A DNA stretch of 64,000 nucleotides, from contig NZ_CP139148.1 of the NCBI RefSeq assembly GCF_034058155.1, positions 2,232,001 to 2,296,000 of the forward strand. Reading direction: 5' to 3'. Positions 41,729 to 50,524 of the stretch are shown one piece after another. Numbering within the stretch: the first letter of the stretch is position 1; the number at the start of each line of letters is the position of its first letter. The position numbers and the translations under genes were made by a program. Under the pieces are notes generated by a model. That model was not told the origin of the DNA, did no database searches, and saw only the letters and a list, made by a program, of their open reading frames with translations. The DNA is from Flavobacterium sp. KACC 22761. Its GTDB lineage: Bacteria; Bacteroidota; Bacteroidia; Flavobacteriales; Flavobacteriaceae.

Positions 41729-42493
41729 TTATTCTTCAGTTGCAGGAGCAGCTTCAGCCTCAGCAGCAGGAGCTTCTTCAGCAGCTTCAACTTCTTTTTC
41801 TGCACCTCTGTCAGATAGACCTTCGATTACTGCAGTAGTTACTAAAGATAAAATTTTGTCAATTGATTTAGAAGCGTCATCATTTGCAGGAATCACGTAA
41901 TCAACCTCTCTTGGGTCAGAATTCGTATCAACCATTGCGAAAACTGGAATGTTTAATTTTTGAGCTTCTTTTATTGCGATGTGTTCAGCTTTGATATCTA
42001 CTACGAACAATGCTGCAGGTAGTCTAGACATATCAGCAATTGAACCTAAGTTTTTCTCTAATTTAGCACGTAGACGATCAACTTGTAAACGCTCTTTTTT
42101 AGATAAAGTGTTGAAAGTACCATCTTTCTTCATTTTATCGATAGAAGACATTTTTTTAACTGCCTTTCTGATAGTTACGAAGTTAGTCAACATTCCGCCT
42201 GGCCATCTTTCAGTGATGTAAGGCATGTTTGCTGCTTTTGCTTTATCAGCAACGATGTCTTTTGCTTGTTTTTTGGTAGCTACGAATAAGATTTTTCTAC
42301 CTGATGCAGCGATTTTTTTCAAAGCTTCGTTAGCTTCTTCAATTTTAGCTGCAGTTTTATATAGATTGATAATGTGAATACCATTACGCTCCATATAAAT
42401 GTAAGGAGCCATGTTTGGATCCCATTTTCTAGTCATGTGTCCGAAGTGAACACCTGCTTCTAGTAATTCTTTTACTTCTATTTTGTTTGCCAT
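41729..42493 (-). CDS. rpsB: 30S ribosomal protein S2
   Basis: The 254-residue protein has the S2 landmarks LEAGVHFGHMTRKWDP, ITERWPGGMLTNFVTIRK (in part) and IPVFAMVDTNSDP. A Glu/Ala-rich C-terminal tail of about 25 residues (EVEAAEEAPAAEAEAAPATEE, mostly acidic) is longer than in E. coli and usual in Bacteroidota. Confidence 0.97.
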   Translation of the reverse strand: MANKIEVKELLEAGVHFGHMTRKWDPNMAPYIYMERNGIHIINLYKTAAKIEEANEALKKIAASGRKILFVATKKQAKDIVADKAKAANMPYITERWPGGMLTNFVTIRKAVKKMSSIDKMKKDGTFNTLSKKERLQVDRLRAKLEKNLGSIADMSRLPAALFVVDIKAEHIAIKEAQKLNIPVFAMVDTNSDPREVDYVIPANDDASKSIDKILSLVTTAVIEGLSDRGAEKEVEAAEEAPAAEAEAAPATEE

Positions 42494-42669
42494 TTTTTTA
42501 CTAGTTTACGTTCTGTTGATTAGCAATGTGTGAATGGCGATTTCTCTGGCTTCATACATTTAGATGCTAAACTATATCCTACCTCGATAGGAGAGCAACA
42601 ATAACTGTGTTTTTTAATTTCAATAAATAATTGATAATGTCTTGTCCCATCTGAACAAGACAGGTAATA
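42494..42669 (-). promoter_or_regulatory. Structured 176-base leader between rpsI and rpsB
   Basis: I see no gene and no convincing promoter. On the transcript strand a 9-of-10 stem joins plus 42525-42534 with 42551-42560, a small stem joins 42577-42581 with 42588-42592, and gtcttgt (42639-42645) pairs with acaagac (42655-42661) just after rpsI. It may hold an autoregulatory S2 site or a processing site; this is a guess from structure. Confidence 0.35.
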
Positions 42670-43056
42670 TTAACGTTTAGAGAATTGGAATCTCTTACGA
42701 GCTTTCTTCTGACCGAATTTCTTACGTTCAACCATTCTTGGGTCTCTTGTTAATAAACCTTCTGGTTTAAGGATTCCTCTGTTTTCAGCGTTAACTTCAC
42801 ACATTACGCGAGCTAATGCCATTCTTACAGCTTCTGCTTGACCAGTTGTACCACCTCCGTAAACGTTTACTTTTACGTCAAAGTTGTTTTCATTTTCTGT
42901 CATAGATAATGGTTGTAACACTTTGTAACGTAAAGTTGCAGTTGGAAAGTAAGTTGCGAATTCTTTTTTGTTTACAGTGATGTTTCCAGTTCCTTCAGAA
43001 ACGTATACACGTGCAACAGCGGTTTTTCTTCTACCGATTTTGTGAATAACTCCCAT
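42670..43056 (-). CDS. rpsI: 30S ribosomal protein S9
   Basis: The 128-residue protein is complete: IGRRKTAVARVYV at the start, GGGTTGQAEAVRMALARVM in the middle and the basic end KKFGQKKARKRFQFSKR, whose last Arg contacts P-site tRNA. Its ATG shares one base with the rplM stop. Confidence 0.98.
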   Translation of the reverse strand: MGVIHKIGRRKTAVARVYVSEGTGNITVNKKEFATYFPTATLRYKVLQPLSMTENENNFDVKVNVYGGGTTGQAEAVRMALARVMCEVNAENRGILKPEGLLTRDPRMVERKKFGQKKARKRFQFSKR

Positions 43057-43511
43057 TACTTAAGATCATTTAGGTTAACAGTTCTAGGTTTTTGAGCTCC
43101 GTGTTTGTGCTCAGATCCTACAACAACATTTAGATTTCTAAAAAGTTCAGCACCTAATTTGTTTTTAGGCAACATACCTTTTACAGCTTTTTCTACTAAT
43201 AATGCAGGGTTTTTAGCTTGCAATACTTTAGCAGTTAAAGTTCTTTGTCCTCCTGGGTAACCTGTATGACGCATGTAAATTTTGTCATTCATTTTTGTAC
43301 CTGTAAGGTTAATTTTCTCTGAGTTGATAACAATTACGTTATCTCCACAGTCAACGTGCGGTGTGTAACTTGGCTTGTACTTACCTCTTAAGATCATAGC
43401 AACCTTTGAAGCAAGACGTCCTAAGTTATGACCTTCAGCGTCAACAACAATCCACTCTTTAGTTACTGTGGCTTTGCTTGCTGAAACTGTTTTGTAGCTT
43501 AATGCGTCCAT
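43056..43511 (-). CDS. rplM: 50S ribosomal protein L13
   Basis: The 151 residues include WIVVDAEGHNLGRLASKVA, YTPHVDCGDNVIVINSEKI, YMRHTGYPGG and GMLPKNKLGAELFRNL. First gene of the ribosomal operon. In the leader, TACTTTTG on the minus strand (plus 43555-43562) is the -7 element. Confidence 0.98.
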   Translation of the reverse strand: MDALSYKTVSASKATVTKEWIVVDAEGHNLGRLASKVAMILRGKYKPSYTPHVDCGDNVIVINSEKINLTGTKMNDKIYMRHTGYPGGQRTLTAKVLQAKNPALLVEKAVKGMLPKNKLGAELFRNLNVVVGSEHKHGAQKPRTVNLNDLK

Positions 43512-43534
43512 AATATTATTTTAATTAAACATTC

Positions 43535-43562
43535 CATCCCCAATAAAGGGGATGCAAAAGTA
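43535..43562 (-). promoter_or_regulatory. rplM promoter with hairpin at the transcription start
   Basis: On the minus strand TACTTTTG (plus 43555-43562) is directly followed by catcccc-tttatt-ggggatg, a 7-base-pair stem at plus 43535-43554. The expected transcription start falls within the left arm, so this is either a DNA operator or a 5' end structure. Confidence 0.55.
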
Positions 43563-43645
43563 CAATTAATTATTTTAAAACCAAATACCTGAAAAGAATA
43601 TTTTATATCCTGAAAATCAGGACATCAGTTTTGTATTTAAAACAT

Positions 43646-43681
43646 TAAAAAAAAACCACCTTCACTATAACGCGAAGGTGG
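43646..43681 (-). terminator. Terminator after the ferritin-like gene
   Basis: ccaccttc (43656-43663) pairs with gaaggtgg (43674-43681). The A run at 43646-43655 gives a U tract on the minus-strand transcript. Confidence 0.88.
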
Positions 43682-43703
43682 CTCAATATTTTGAATTATT
43701 TTG

Positions 43704-44516
43704 TTAAACAATGAACAAATTTGCAATGTCTACAACTTGTTGTGTCGTTAATGGTTCGTCATAAGCTTCTGATCCTGCGCTAGCTCCAAAAGCCATTGCG
43801 GTATTAAAGCCAGCCTGCATGGTAACTCCTTCGCCATCATAAACAGCTTGTGTTGCGGCGGGCATTCCTGCACCTCTTTCGCTATTTGATATCCATCCTT
43901 TTAAACTTCGTAGTCTTCTTACTTCAGATGCATGTCGCGCTTCAACCGAATGAATTTGCAATGCGGCGGTCAATAAATCAGGAGTAGAAATTAAATTAGC
44001 AGCTTGGCCTTTGTAGGCTCTTACGCCTGTATCTTCAAAAGCTTGTGCCAATGCCAAAAAGGTTGGATAATCATGAAAAGGATCAAATGCTCCTCCAACA
44101 GTAAAGTCAAAAGTAGGCTTTGCAACAAAATTGGCGCTCATTGTGCCTCCTAATCCCGCAATTAAAAATTTAACATGATTTGATTCATGTGCAGCAATCT
44201 GCTGAAAAACTTTTAGATCGCGTCCACCATTTTCCGAAGCTGGAATTACTCCAGAATCTAGTGCCATCGCATAAAATTCATTTTCAAGATATTCTAGAGT
44301 CAATGCAAATTGCAAAGCGCCAATTGGCGTGGCAGGTGTTGCCGTTATATCTTTTGCAAGCGCTTTGTTGGCCATTGCAGATAATCCGAAAGGGATTGAT
44401 GCCAGCGCAAGATTTCTTCCAATATTTCCAAACTGAGTAAAACTGTCTCTTCGTGAGCCTGTTCTTGCCATTAAGCTGTCATCAGTGAAGGTTTCTATAA
44501 ATTTTAAAATATTCAT
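43704..44516 (-). CDS. Ferritin-like domain protein, probably exported
   Basis: The 270-residue protein belongs to the ferritin-like group related to plant desiccation protein PCC13-62. Helix motifs contain conserved acidic/His residues: LTLEYLENEFY, IAAHESNHVKFL, FEDTGVRAYKGQA and HSVEARHASEVRRLR. A weak N-terminal signal with an RR pair (GSRRDSFTQFG, then NLALASIPFGLSAMANKALA) suggests Tat export. Its function, iron- or stress-related, is not established. Follows its paralogue by 26 bases. Confidence 0.85.
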   Translation of the reverse strand: MNILKFIETFTDDSLMARTGSRRDSFTQFGNIGRNLALASIPFGLSAMANKALAKDITATPATPIGALQFALTLEYLENEFYAMALDSGVIPASENGGRDLKVFQQIAAHESNHVKFLIAGLGGTMSANFVAKPTFDFTVGGAFDPFHDYPTFLALAQAFEDTGVRAYKGQAANLISTPDLLTAALQIHSVEARHASEVRRLRSLKGWISNSERGAGMPAATQAVYDGEGVTMQAGFNTAMAFGASAGSEAYDEPLTTQQVVDIANLFIV

Positions 44517-44542
44517 AATTTCTAAGTTTTAGCGAGTTACTA

Positions 44543-45295
44543 TTAAGGTAAATAATTGGCAGTGAATTTTGTGGTAATAAATCCTCCGGCAATTGGTAGA
44601 ATTTTGGAAGGATCTTTTGCAACATCTAATCCCGTTGATGTATTCACAATATCGTCACCCGCAAAATCTTTAGAATTCGGGTTGATCAAGCTTCTTATTG
44701 CTGAAGCATGTCTGGCTTCTACCGAAACAATTTTTCCGGCCAGTAACAAGTAGTCTGCACTCTTAATTAATCTTCCAGCGCCATTATAGGCGGCAACTCC
44801 TGTGTCTTCCAGCGCTTTTGCAGTTGCAAGAACTTCGTTGCGGCTGTTGAAGTTGAGAGAACCATAATTGAATGCTAAGGAGGGAAGCAACTGAGAACTA
44901 GGATCAGGAAGAGCTCCCGTTAAAGCGGCTTTGAAAAAATCTCTGTGAACTACTTCGTGATGATACAAGTCGGTTAAAACTTGTTTTTCGGTGTCATTAA
45001 AAACAGAATTGAAACTGGAAGAATTTACAACTTTTGTATAAAAATCAGCTTCTAACTGTTCTAAGGCGTATGCATAAGTCAATACACCAAAATCTCCGGA
45101 GCCTAAATCAAATACTCCATTTTTTATTCCGGGCAGGGAATTATCCTGCATATCATCTTCATTATCATTGTTGCTGCAGCCAGCCAAAACCAAACCTGCA
45201 CTAACCAGCGTTAAGCCGCTGAGCTTTAGAAAGCTCCTTCTGCTATCCAGGGAAGGATTAACTTCCTGAATTTTAACTTCGTTTTTCATAATCAA
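44543..45295 (-). CDS. Ferritin-like Tat-exported lipoprotein
   Basis: A 250-residue paralogue of the next gene. The N terminus has a Tat signal (SRRSFLKLSG) joined to a lipobox (LVLAGCSNND), so it should be exported folded and lipidated. Ferritin-like helices show YALEQLEADFY, YHHEVVHRDFF, LEDTGVAAYNGAG and SVEARHASAIRSL. Tat export fits a protein that picks up its metal in the cytoplasm. The pair forms one unit; the metal and the reaction are unknown. Confidence 0.87.
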   Translation of the reverse strand: MIMKNEVKIQEVNPSLDSRRSFLKLSGLTLVSAGLVLAGCSNNDNEDDMQDNSLPGIKNGVFDLGSGDFGVLTYAYALEQLEADFYTKVVNSSSFNSVFNDTEKQVLTDLYHHEVVHRDFFKAALTGALPDPSSQLLPSLAFNYGSLNFNSRNEVLATAKALEDTGVAAYNGAGRLIKSADYLLLAGKIVSVEARHASAIRSLINPNSKDFAGDDIVNTSTGLDVAKDPSKILPIAGGFITTKFTANYLP

Positions 45296-45428
45296 AGGTT
45301 TTTATTAAGGTTAATAATGCGTATATTAGACTATTAACGAGATTTAAGGGGATGCGGTTTTGAAAAATCGATGTTTCTTGGTTTTATTTTCAAAAGACCT
45401 TATAATTTTAATAAGTGGTAGGGCTTTT

Positions 45429-45461
45429 TTGTTTTATTTTAGGTAATTCTACTATATTTGT
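45429..45461 (+). promoter_or_regulatory. Promoter of the LacI-family gene
   Basis: TTTG at 45429-45432 and TATATTTG at 45454-45461 are separated by 21 bases, a complete Bacteroidota promoter, 24 bases before the ATG. Confidence 0.7.
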
Positions 45462-45485
45462 ATTAATTACATAAAATTTAATTAG

Positions 45486-46514
45486 ATGAAAGCTAAAGCA
45501 ACTCTTAAACAAATTGCGAAAGAACTAGGTGTTTCTGTGTCTACGGTGTCTAAAGCATTGAATGATAGTCCAGAAATTAGTGAGCAAACGAAGGTGAAGA
45601 TTAAGGAGTATGCCAAACTCAAAAATTATAAACCGAATGTTATAGGTCTGAATTTGAAGAACAGAAAGACCAAAACGATTGGTGTAATTATACCTAATAT
45701 ATTAAATTCTTTTTTTGCTAAAGTTTTTAGCGGAATCGAAAAAGTAGCTGACAAAAAAGGATATAATGTGATTACTTGTATTTCTAACGAATCTTTGGAA
45801 AAAGAAATTCATACACTTGAAATGTTGAGTAACGGAACTATCGATGGTTTCATTCTTTCGGTTTCTGAGGAAGCACAAAAACTTCAAGATTACAATCACT
45901 TTTCGGAAATTATCAATGATGGAACTCCAATTGTAATGTTTGATCGTATTGCTGATGAAGTAGATTGTGATAAAGTAGTGGTAGACGATTTTGATTCGGC
46001 TTTGAACTCAACACAGCATTTGATTAATCTTGGATGTAAAAATATTGCACTGATTTCTTCGGTGGATAATTTAAGTGTTGGAAAATTAAGAGCCGATGGA
46101 TATCTGAAAGCTTTAAAAGACAATAATATTCCGATAAACGAGAAAATTATTCTTCGTACCGATTCTGAAGATGATATGAAGGCTAAAATCGACGCTCTTT
46201 TTGATAATAAAATTGACGGAATTTTTGCTTTGGATGAAAATGATTCGGTTGCGGCTTTAAGAGTAAGTTTGAAAAAAGGATACAGAGTTCCTGAAGATAT
46301 TTCAATTATTGGTTTTGCTGACGGAATTTTAGCATCAAGACGCTTATCACCAAGTTTGACAACAGTAAGCCAACACGGAATTGAAATTGGTGAAGTCGCA
46401 GCAAAACGCTTAATAAAAAGATTGGAAGAAAGCGAAGAAGAAACTTCAGATTATGAAACAATTGTAATCAAGACGGTTTTAAAAGAAAGAGAATCGACAA
46501 GAAAAGTTAAATAA
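45486..46514 (+). CDS. LacI family transcriptional regulator
   Basis: The 342 residues have an N-terminal LacI helix-turn-helix (ATLKQIAKELGVSVSTVSKALND) with hinge helix (YKPNVIGLNLKNRKT), and a periplasmic-binding-protein-like sugar domain (IGVIIPNILNSFFAKVFSGIEK to TTVSQHGIEIGEVAAKRLI). It stands alone between convergent/terminated units, so its regulon lies elsewhere. Sugar-related genes at the window's left edge are not adjacent. Confidence 0.94.
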   Translation: MKAKATLKQIAKELGVSVSTVSKALNDSPEISEQTKVKIKEYAKLKNYKPNVIGLNLKNRKTKTIGVIIPNILNSFFAKVFSGIEKVADKKGYNVITCISNESLEKEIHTLEMLSNGTIDGFILSVSEEAQKLQDYNHFSEIINDGTPIVMFDRIADEVDCDKVVVDDFDSALNSTQHLINLGCKNIALISSVDNLSVGKLRADGYLKALKDNNIPINEKIILRTDSEDDMKAKIDALFDNKIDGIFALDENDSVAALRVSLKKGYRVPEDISIIGFADGILASRRLSPSLTTVSQHGIEIGEVAAKRLIKRLEESEEETSDYETIVIKTVLKERESTRKVK

Positions 46515-46521
46515 GAAAAAC

Positions 46522-46555
46522 AAAAAAAGACTGTTCGAAAGAACAGTCTTTTTTT
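46522..46555 (+). terminator. Terminator after the LacI-family gene
   Basis: A perfect 15-base-pair stem (aaaaaaagactgttc, 46522-46536; complement 46541-46555) closed by a GAAA tetraloop. Confidence 0.93.
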
Positions 46556-46567
46556 GTGCATATTTTT

Positions 46568-46667
46568 TGTCATTTCGACGAAGGAGAAATCTCCGCGAGA
46601 AGCTCGACAAAGTTTGGATTCTCATTGCGGAGTTACTTGTGGAGATTTCTCCTTCGTCGAAATGACA
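46568..46667. repeat. 27-base inverted repeat between the LacI-family gene and polA
   Basis: The arms tgtcatttcgacgaaggaga... at 46568-46594 and 46641-46667 are perfect reverse complements of 27 bases around 46 bases. A short version occurs at 22901-22929 and a related gtcgaagcc element at 20147-20175. It looks like a dispersed, non-autonomous palindromic element. Confidence 0.9.
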
Positions 46668-46721
46668 AGATTGCATTGATTGTTGATTAAGAAATCTAAA
46701 ATCCAACAATCTAAAATAGAA

Positions 46722-49562
46722 TTAATGCGCTTCCAACCAATCTTTCCCTAAACCAAGTTCTACTTCCAAAGGAACTGCCATTTTAAAAGCATTTTCCATT
46801 TCGTGTTTAATCATTGGCTGGATTTTTTCGAGTTCGTCATTATGAACATCAAACACAAGCTCATCATGTACCTGAAGCAACATTTTTGATTTCCAGTTTT
46901 CGTCTTGTAATTTTTTATGAATGTTGATCATTGCAATTTTAATCACGTCAGCGGCGCTTCCTTGAATTGGTGCATTTACCGCATTTCGCTCTGCGGCGCT
47001 TCTAACAACAGCATTTGCCGAGTTGATGTCTTTTAAATAACGGCGTCGGCCTGAAATGGTTTGCACATATCCTTTTTCTCTCGCAAATTCAATTTGTTCC
47101 TGAATAAAAGATTTCAATCTCGGATAAGTTTTATAGTAAGCGTCAATTAAAGCAGCACTTTCGCTTCGAGATAACGAAGTCTGACTGCTTAATCCAAAAG
47201 CAGAAACACCATATATAATTCCGAAGTTTACTGTTTTGGCGTTGCTTCTTTGTTCGCGGGTTACCTCTTCTAAAGCAACATCAAAAACCTTTGCAGCTGT
47301 CGATCTGTGAATGTCTTCTCCGTTTTGGAATGCTTTTATCATGTTTTCTTCGCCACTTAAAGCAGCAATGATTCGCAATTCGATTTGAGAATAATCGGCA
47401 GAGATTAAAGTGTGGTTTTCATCGCGAGCGACAAAAGCTTTACGAATCTGACGTCCTCTTTCGGTACGAATCGGAATATTTTGCAAGTTCGGATTATTTG
47501 AACTTAAACGCCCTGTTGCAGCAACGGTTTGCATATAATCGGTATGAACGCGCAACGTTTTTTTGTCCACTTGTTCTGGCAAAGCCAAAATATAGGTGCT
47601 CTGTAATTTTACCATTTGGCGCCAATCCAGAATATCTTTTACAATCGGATTTTCGTTTGCCAAATATGTCAAGACTTCTTCTCCGGTTGCATATTGACCG
47701 GTTTTGGTTTTCTTTTGTTTTGCACCGCCAATCTTCATTTTTTCAAATAGAATATCTCCCAATTGTTTTGGTGAAGCCAAATTGAATTTTTCACCAGCAG
47801 TTTCGTATATTTTTTGTTCCAAAGATTTGATTTCGACATCCATTTCAGATGACATTCCTTTTAAGAAATCAACATCTAGACGAATTCCCTCAGTTTCCAT
47901 AGCAGCTAAAACGCTTACTAATGGAATTTCGATTTCATCAAATAGCTTTTTGGTTTCGGTTTTGTCTAGTTCCGTCGTGAAGATTTCTTTTAATTGTAAA
48001 GTAATATCAGCATCTTCGGCAGCATATTCTTTAATATCTTCAAGAGGAACATCGCGCATCGAAAGCTGATTTTTTCCTTTTTTTCCAATTAAATCTTCAA
48101 TTGGTTTAGGAGAATATTTCAAATAGGTTTCGGCCAAAACATCCATATTATGACGCATATCAGGGTTGATCAGATAATGCGCAATCATCGTATCAAAAAG
48201 TTTTCCTTTTACGGTAACGCCATAATTAGCAAGGATTTTTAGATCGTATTTTAAGTTTTGCCCAATTTTTTCGATGTTTTCATTTTCAAAAAATGGTCTA
48301 AATTTCTCGATCAAAGTTTGAGCTTCTTCTTGGCTTTCCGGAAACGGAACATAAAATGCTTTTCCTTTTTCATATGAAAAAGACATTCCAACCAATTCTG
48401 CGTGCAAAGCATCAATTCCAGTAGTTTCGGTATCAAAACAAACCGAAGTTTGATTCTGTAAATTCTGCAATAACAATTTCACGCCCAAATCTCCTTGAAC
48501 AATCTGGTAGGAGTGAGGTGTGTCTGATAAAGTGCTATAGAATGAATTTTTTGGAGTTTCTGAATCTTCATCTGCGGAAGCGCTTCCAAACAAATCAAAT
48601 TGATCTTCGTTTTTCGGCTGTGGTTTTTTGTACAATTTAGCATCAGAAACTTCTGGAGTGGTAGTTTGCGTTCCATCGGTTTTGAATAAATTGTCAAATT
48701 GCTCCGCCATTCTTCTGAACTCTAATTCTTGAAAAATAGCTTCCGTTTTTTCAATATCCGGACGCGATAATTCATAATCAGTTTCGTCAAAAACAACAGG
48801 GCAGTCTAATAAAATAGTTGCCAATGTTTTAGAAAGCAAACCTTTTTCCTTGTTTGCTTCAATGTTTTCCTTCATTTTACCTTTTAGCTTGTCTGTATTT
48901 GCCAAAAGGTTTTCCATTGTGCCAAATTCTTTTAAAAGCTTTTTGGCTGTAACTTCACCAACTCCAGGAAGCCCAGGAATATTATCGGCTGCGTCGCCCA
49001 TCATTCCAAGAAAATCAATTACTTGCTCTGGTCGTTCAATTTCAAATTTTTCTAAAACCTCAGGAACACCCCAAATTTCGATTCCGTTACCCATTCGGGC
49101 AGGTTTATACATGAAGATGTTTTCAGAAACTAATTGTGCAAAATCTTTATCGGGCGTTACCATAAAAACTTTGTAATTCTGTTTTTCGGCTTGCTTGGCA
49201 ATAGTTCCAATTAAGTCATCGGCTTCAAAACCTTCAACTTCAATAATAGGAATATGCATTGCTTTTAAAAGTTCACATATATAAGGAACCGCAATTTTGA
49301 TTGCTTCGGGCGTTACGTCTCGGTTTGCTTTGTATTCTGGGAATATTTCGTTTCGCATCGCGCTTCCGCCTTTATCAAAGGCAACAGCTAAATGATCTGG
49401 TTTTTCTCGTTTAATCACATCCAAAAGCGAGTTCATGAAACCCATAATTGCAGATGTATCCATTCCTTTTGAGTTGATTCTCGGGTTTTTTATAAAGGCA
49501 TAATAACCACGAAAAATTAATGCGTAAGCATCTAGAAGAAAAAGGCGTTTTTGAGTTGACAT
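46722..49562 (-). CDS. polA: DNA polymerase I
   Basis: A complete 946-residue polymerase. The 5' nuclease domain (1-300) has LLDAYALIFRGYYAF and VTPDKDFAQLV. The 3'-5' exonuclease domain (about 360-540) keeps CFDTETTGIDALHAEL, so proofreading should be active. The polymerase domain shows ISADYSQIELRIIAAL, RSNAKTVNFGIIYG and LLQVHDELVFDV. The acidic, poorly conserved linker at about 295-350 is typical of Bacteroidota. Confidence 0.98.
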   Translation of the reverse strand: MSTQKRLFLLDAYALIFRGYYAFIKNPRINSKGMDTSAIMGFMNSLLDVIKREKPDHLAVAFDKGGSAMRNEIFPEYKANRDVTPEAIKIAVPYICELLKAMHIPIIEVEGFEADDLIGTIAKQAEKQNYKVFMVTPDKDFAQLVSENIFMYKPARMGNGIEIWGVPEVLEKFEIERPEQVIDFLGMMGDAADNIPGLPGVGEVTAKKLLKEFGTMENLLANTDKLKGKMKENIEANKEKGLLSKTLATILLDCPVVFDETDYELSRPDIEKTEAIFQELEFRRMAEQFDNLFKTDGTQTTTPEVSDAKLYKKPQPKNEDQFDLFGSASADEDSETPKNSFYSTLSDTPHSYQIVQGDLGVKLLLQNLQNQTSVCFDTETTGIDALHAELVGMSFSYEKGKAFYVPFPESQEEAQTLIEKFRPFFENENIEKIGQNLKYDLKILANYGVTVKGKLFDTMIAHYLINPDMRHNMDVLAETYLKYSPKPIEDLIGKKGKNQLSMRDVPLEDIKEYAAEDADITLQLKEIFTTELDKTETKKLFDEIEIPLVSVLAAMETEGIRLDVDFLKGMSSEMDVEIKSLEQKIYETAGEKFNLASPKQLGDILFEKMKIGGAKQKKTKTGQYATGEEVLTYLANENPIVKDILDWRQMVKLQSTYILALPEQVDKKTLRVHTDYMQTVAATGRLSSNNPNLQNIPIRTERGRQIRKAFVARDENHTLISADYSQIELRIIAALSGEENMIKAFQNGEDIHRSTAAKVFDVALEEVTREQRSNAKTVNFGIIYGVSAFGLSSQTSLSRSESAALIDAYYKTYPRLKSFIQEQIEFAREKGYVQTISGRRRYLKDINSANAVVRSAAERNAVNAPIQGSAADVIKIAMINIHKKLQDENWKSKMLLQVHDELVFDVHNDELEKIQPMIKHEMENAFKMAVPLEVELGLGKDWLEAH

Positions 49563-49646
49563 ATTAAAAATATTAGTCTGTAAAAATAAACAATTGGGTT
49601 TTAAAAATGATTCGGTTGATGAAAATTAATTTGTTCCTCATCATTT

Positions 49647-49670
49647 GTAGAGACGCACTGCAGTGCGCCT
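49647..49670. repeat. GTAGAGACG palindrome, copy 5
   Basis: gtagagacgcactgcagtgc and two more paired bases: an almost perfect palindrome of the same family as 3686-3705, in the spacer upstream of the first Asr-like gene. Confidence 0.8.
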
Positions 49671-49770
49671 GTTTGGATATTGTTAAATTAAATGAAACTT
49701 ATATGACTTATATGGTTCAAAAAACGGCAAAGCGTTAATGTCTCGTTAAATAATTCAGTTTGTAAGAATT

Positions 49771-49805
49771 CTTCATTTTTTCTTCATTTTGCGAAGGTAA
49801 TTTTG
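49771..49805 (+). promoter_or_regulatory. Promoter with direct-repeat response-regulator box, Asr-like gene 1
   Basis: CTTCAT at 49771-49776 and again at 49782-49787 (period 11 bases) precede TAATTTTG at 49798-49805. The second CTTCAT begins 16 bases before the TA. Exactly the same layout occurs at 52576-52610. Direct repeats of this period are what OmpR/PhoB-type regulators bind. Confidence 0.65.
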
Positions 49806-49847
49806 AAGTGTAAAATAAAAGGTATTAATTTTTAAATTTTAGAAATC

Positions 49848-50045
49848 ATGAGAAATTTATTGATGGTATTAGTAGCAGTTTTAGGTGCAAGCGCAATGGT
49901 TCACGCATTTCCTGCCAAAGGTAAACAAACAGCACCTGTAAAAGAAGTTACAGCAACAAAACAGCCAAAAAACAAAGCTGATAAAAAAACAAAAGCAGTA
50001 AAAACTGAAGCTTCAAAAGAAGAGAAAGCAAAAGTAAAAAAGTAA
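49848..50045 (+). CDS. Small exported Lys/Ala-rich (Asr-like) protein 1
   Basis: The 65 residues have a signal peptide (MRNLLMVLVAVLGASAMVHA) and a disordered tail rich in Lys, Ala, Thr and Pro (KQTAPVKEVTATKQPKNK). It resembles E. coli Asr, the periplasmic acid-shock protein, in layout, though I do not claim homology. The N-terminal sequence is shared with genes at 50096 and 52657. It lies in front of a two-component system and behind a regulator box. Likely periplasmic and induced by that system. Confidence 0.82.
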   Translation: MRNLLMVLVAVLGASAMVHAFPAKGKQTAPVKEVTATKQPKNKADKKTKAVKTEASKEEKAKVKK

Positions 50046-50095
50046 AATAAACATTAAAATAAAATAAAATCAATTAATTAAAAAACTTAGAAATC

Positions 50096-50332
50096 ATGAG
50101 AAATTTATTTATGGCGATCGCCGCAGTTTTAGGAACAAGTGTAATGGTAACAGCAGCTCCAGCTCCAGCTAAAAAAGCTCCTGCAAAAGAAGTTAAAGCA
50201 ACTCCTCAACAAGACCCAAAAGCAACAACTCCAAAAGAGGAAAAAGCAGCTAAACATTCTAAACATCACAACAAAAAAGCAAAATCAACAAAAACTGAAG
50301 CTCCAAAAACAGAAGCTTCAACAATGAAATAA
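50096..50332 (+). CDS. Small exported Lys/Ala/His-rich (Asr-like) protein 2
   Basis: A 78-residue paralogue of the previous gene: the DNA around the start (gaaatcatgagaaattta) is nearly identical, as is the signal peptide (MRNLFMAIAAVLGTSVMVTA). The mature part has PAPAKKAPAKEVKA and a His/Lys stretch (KAAKHSKHHNKKAKS), very like E. coli Asr. It follows gene 1 by 50 bases without its own box, so it is probably read from the same promoter; a terminator at 50411-50442 closes the unit. Confidence 0.82.
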   Translation: MRNLFMAIAAVLGTSVMVTAAPAPAKKAPAKEVKATPQQDPKATTPKEEKAAKHSKHHNKKAKSTKTEAPKTEASTMK

Positions 50333-50410
50333 CAGTTATTGTTTCTGATTTGTTTTCAGATTCATGGTTAGGAAGCAAAACAGGGATAATGGTTATGGAG
50401 AATGCGGTTG

Positions 50411-50442
50411 AAAAAGCTGACGAAGAAATTTGTCGGCTTTTT
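50411..50442 (+). terminator. Terminator after the Asr-like pair
   Basis: aaaaagctgac (50411-50421) pairs with gtcggcttttt (50432-50442), one G-T pair, then T residues. Confidence 0.8.
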
Positions 50443-50524
50443 TTCAATCGTTAATTTTTTTAATAATAGGCGTCGGGATTTTTTAAAATTGCTTAAATTT
50501 AATTGCGCTTAATAGCTACAGATT

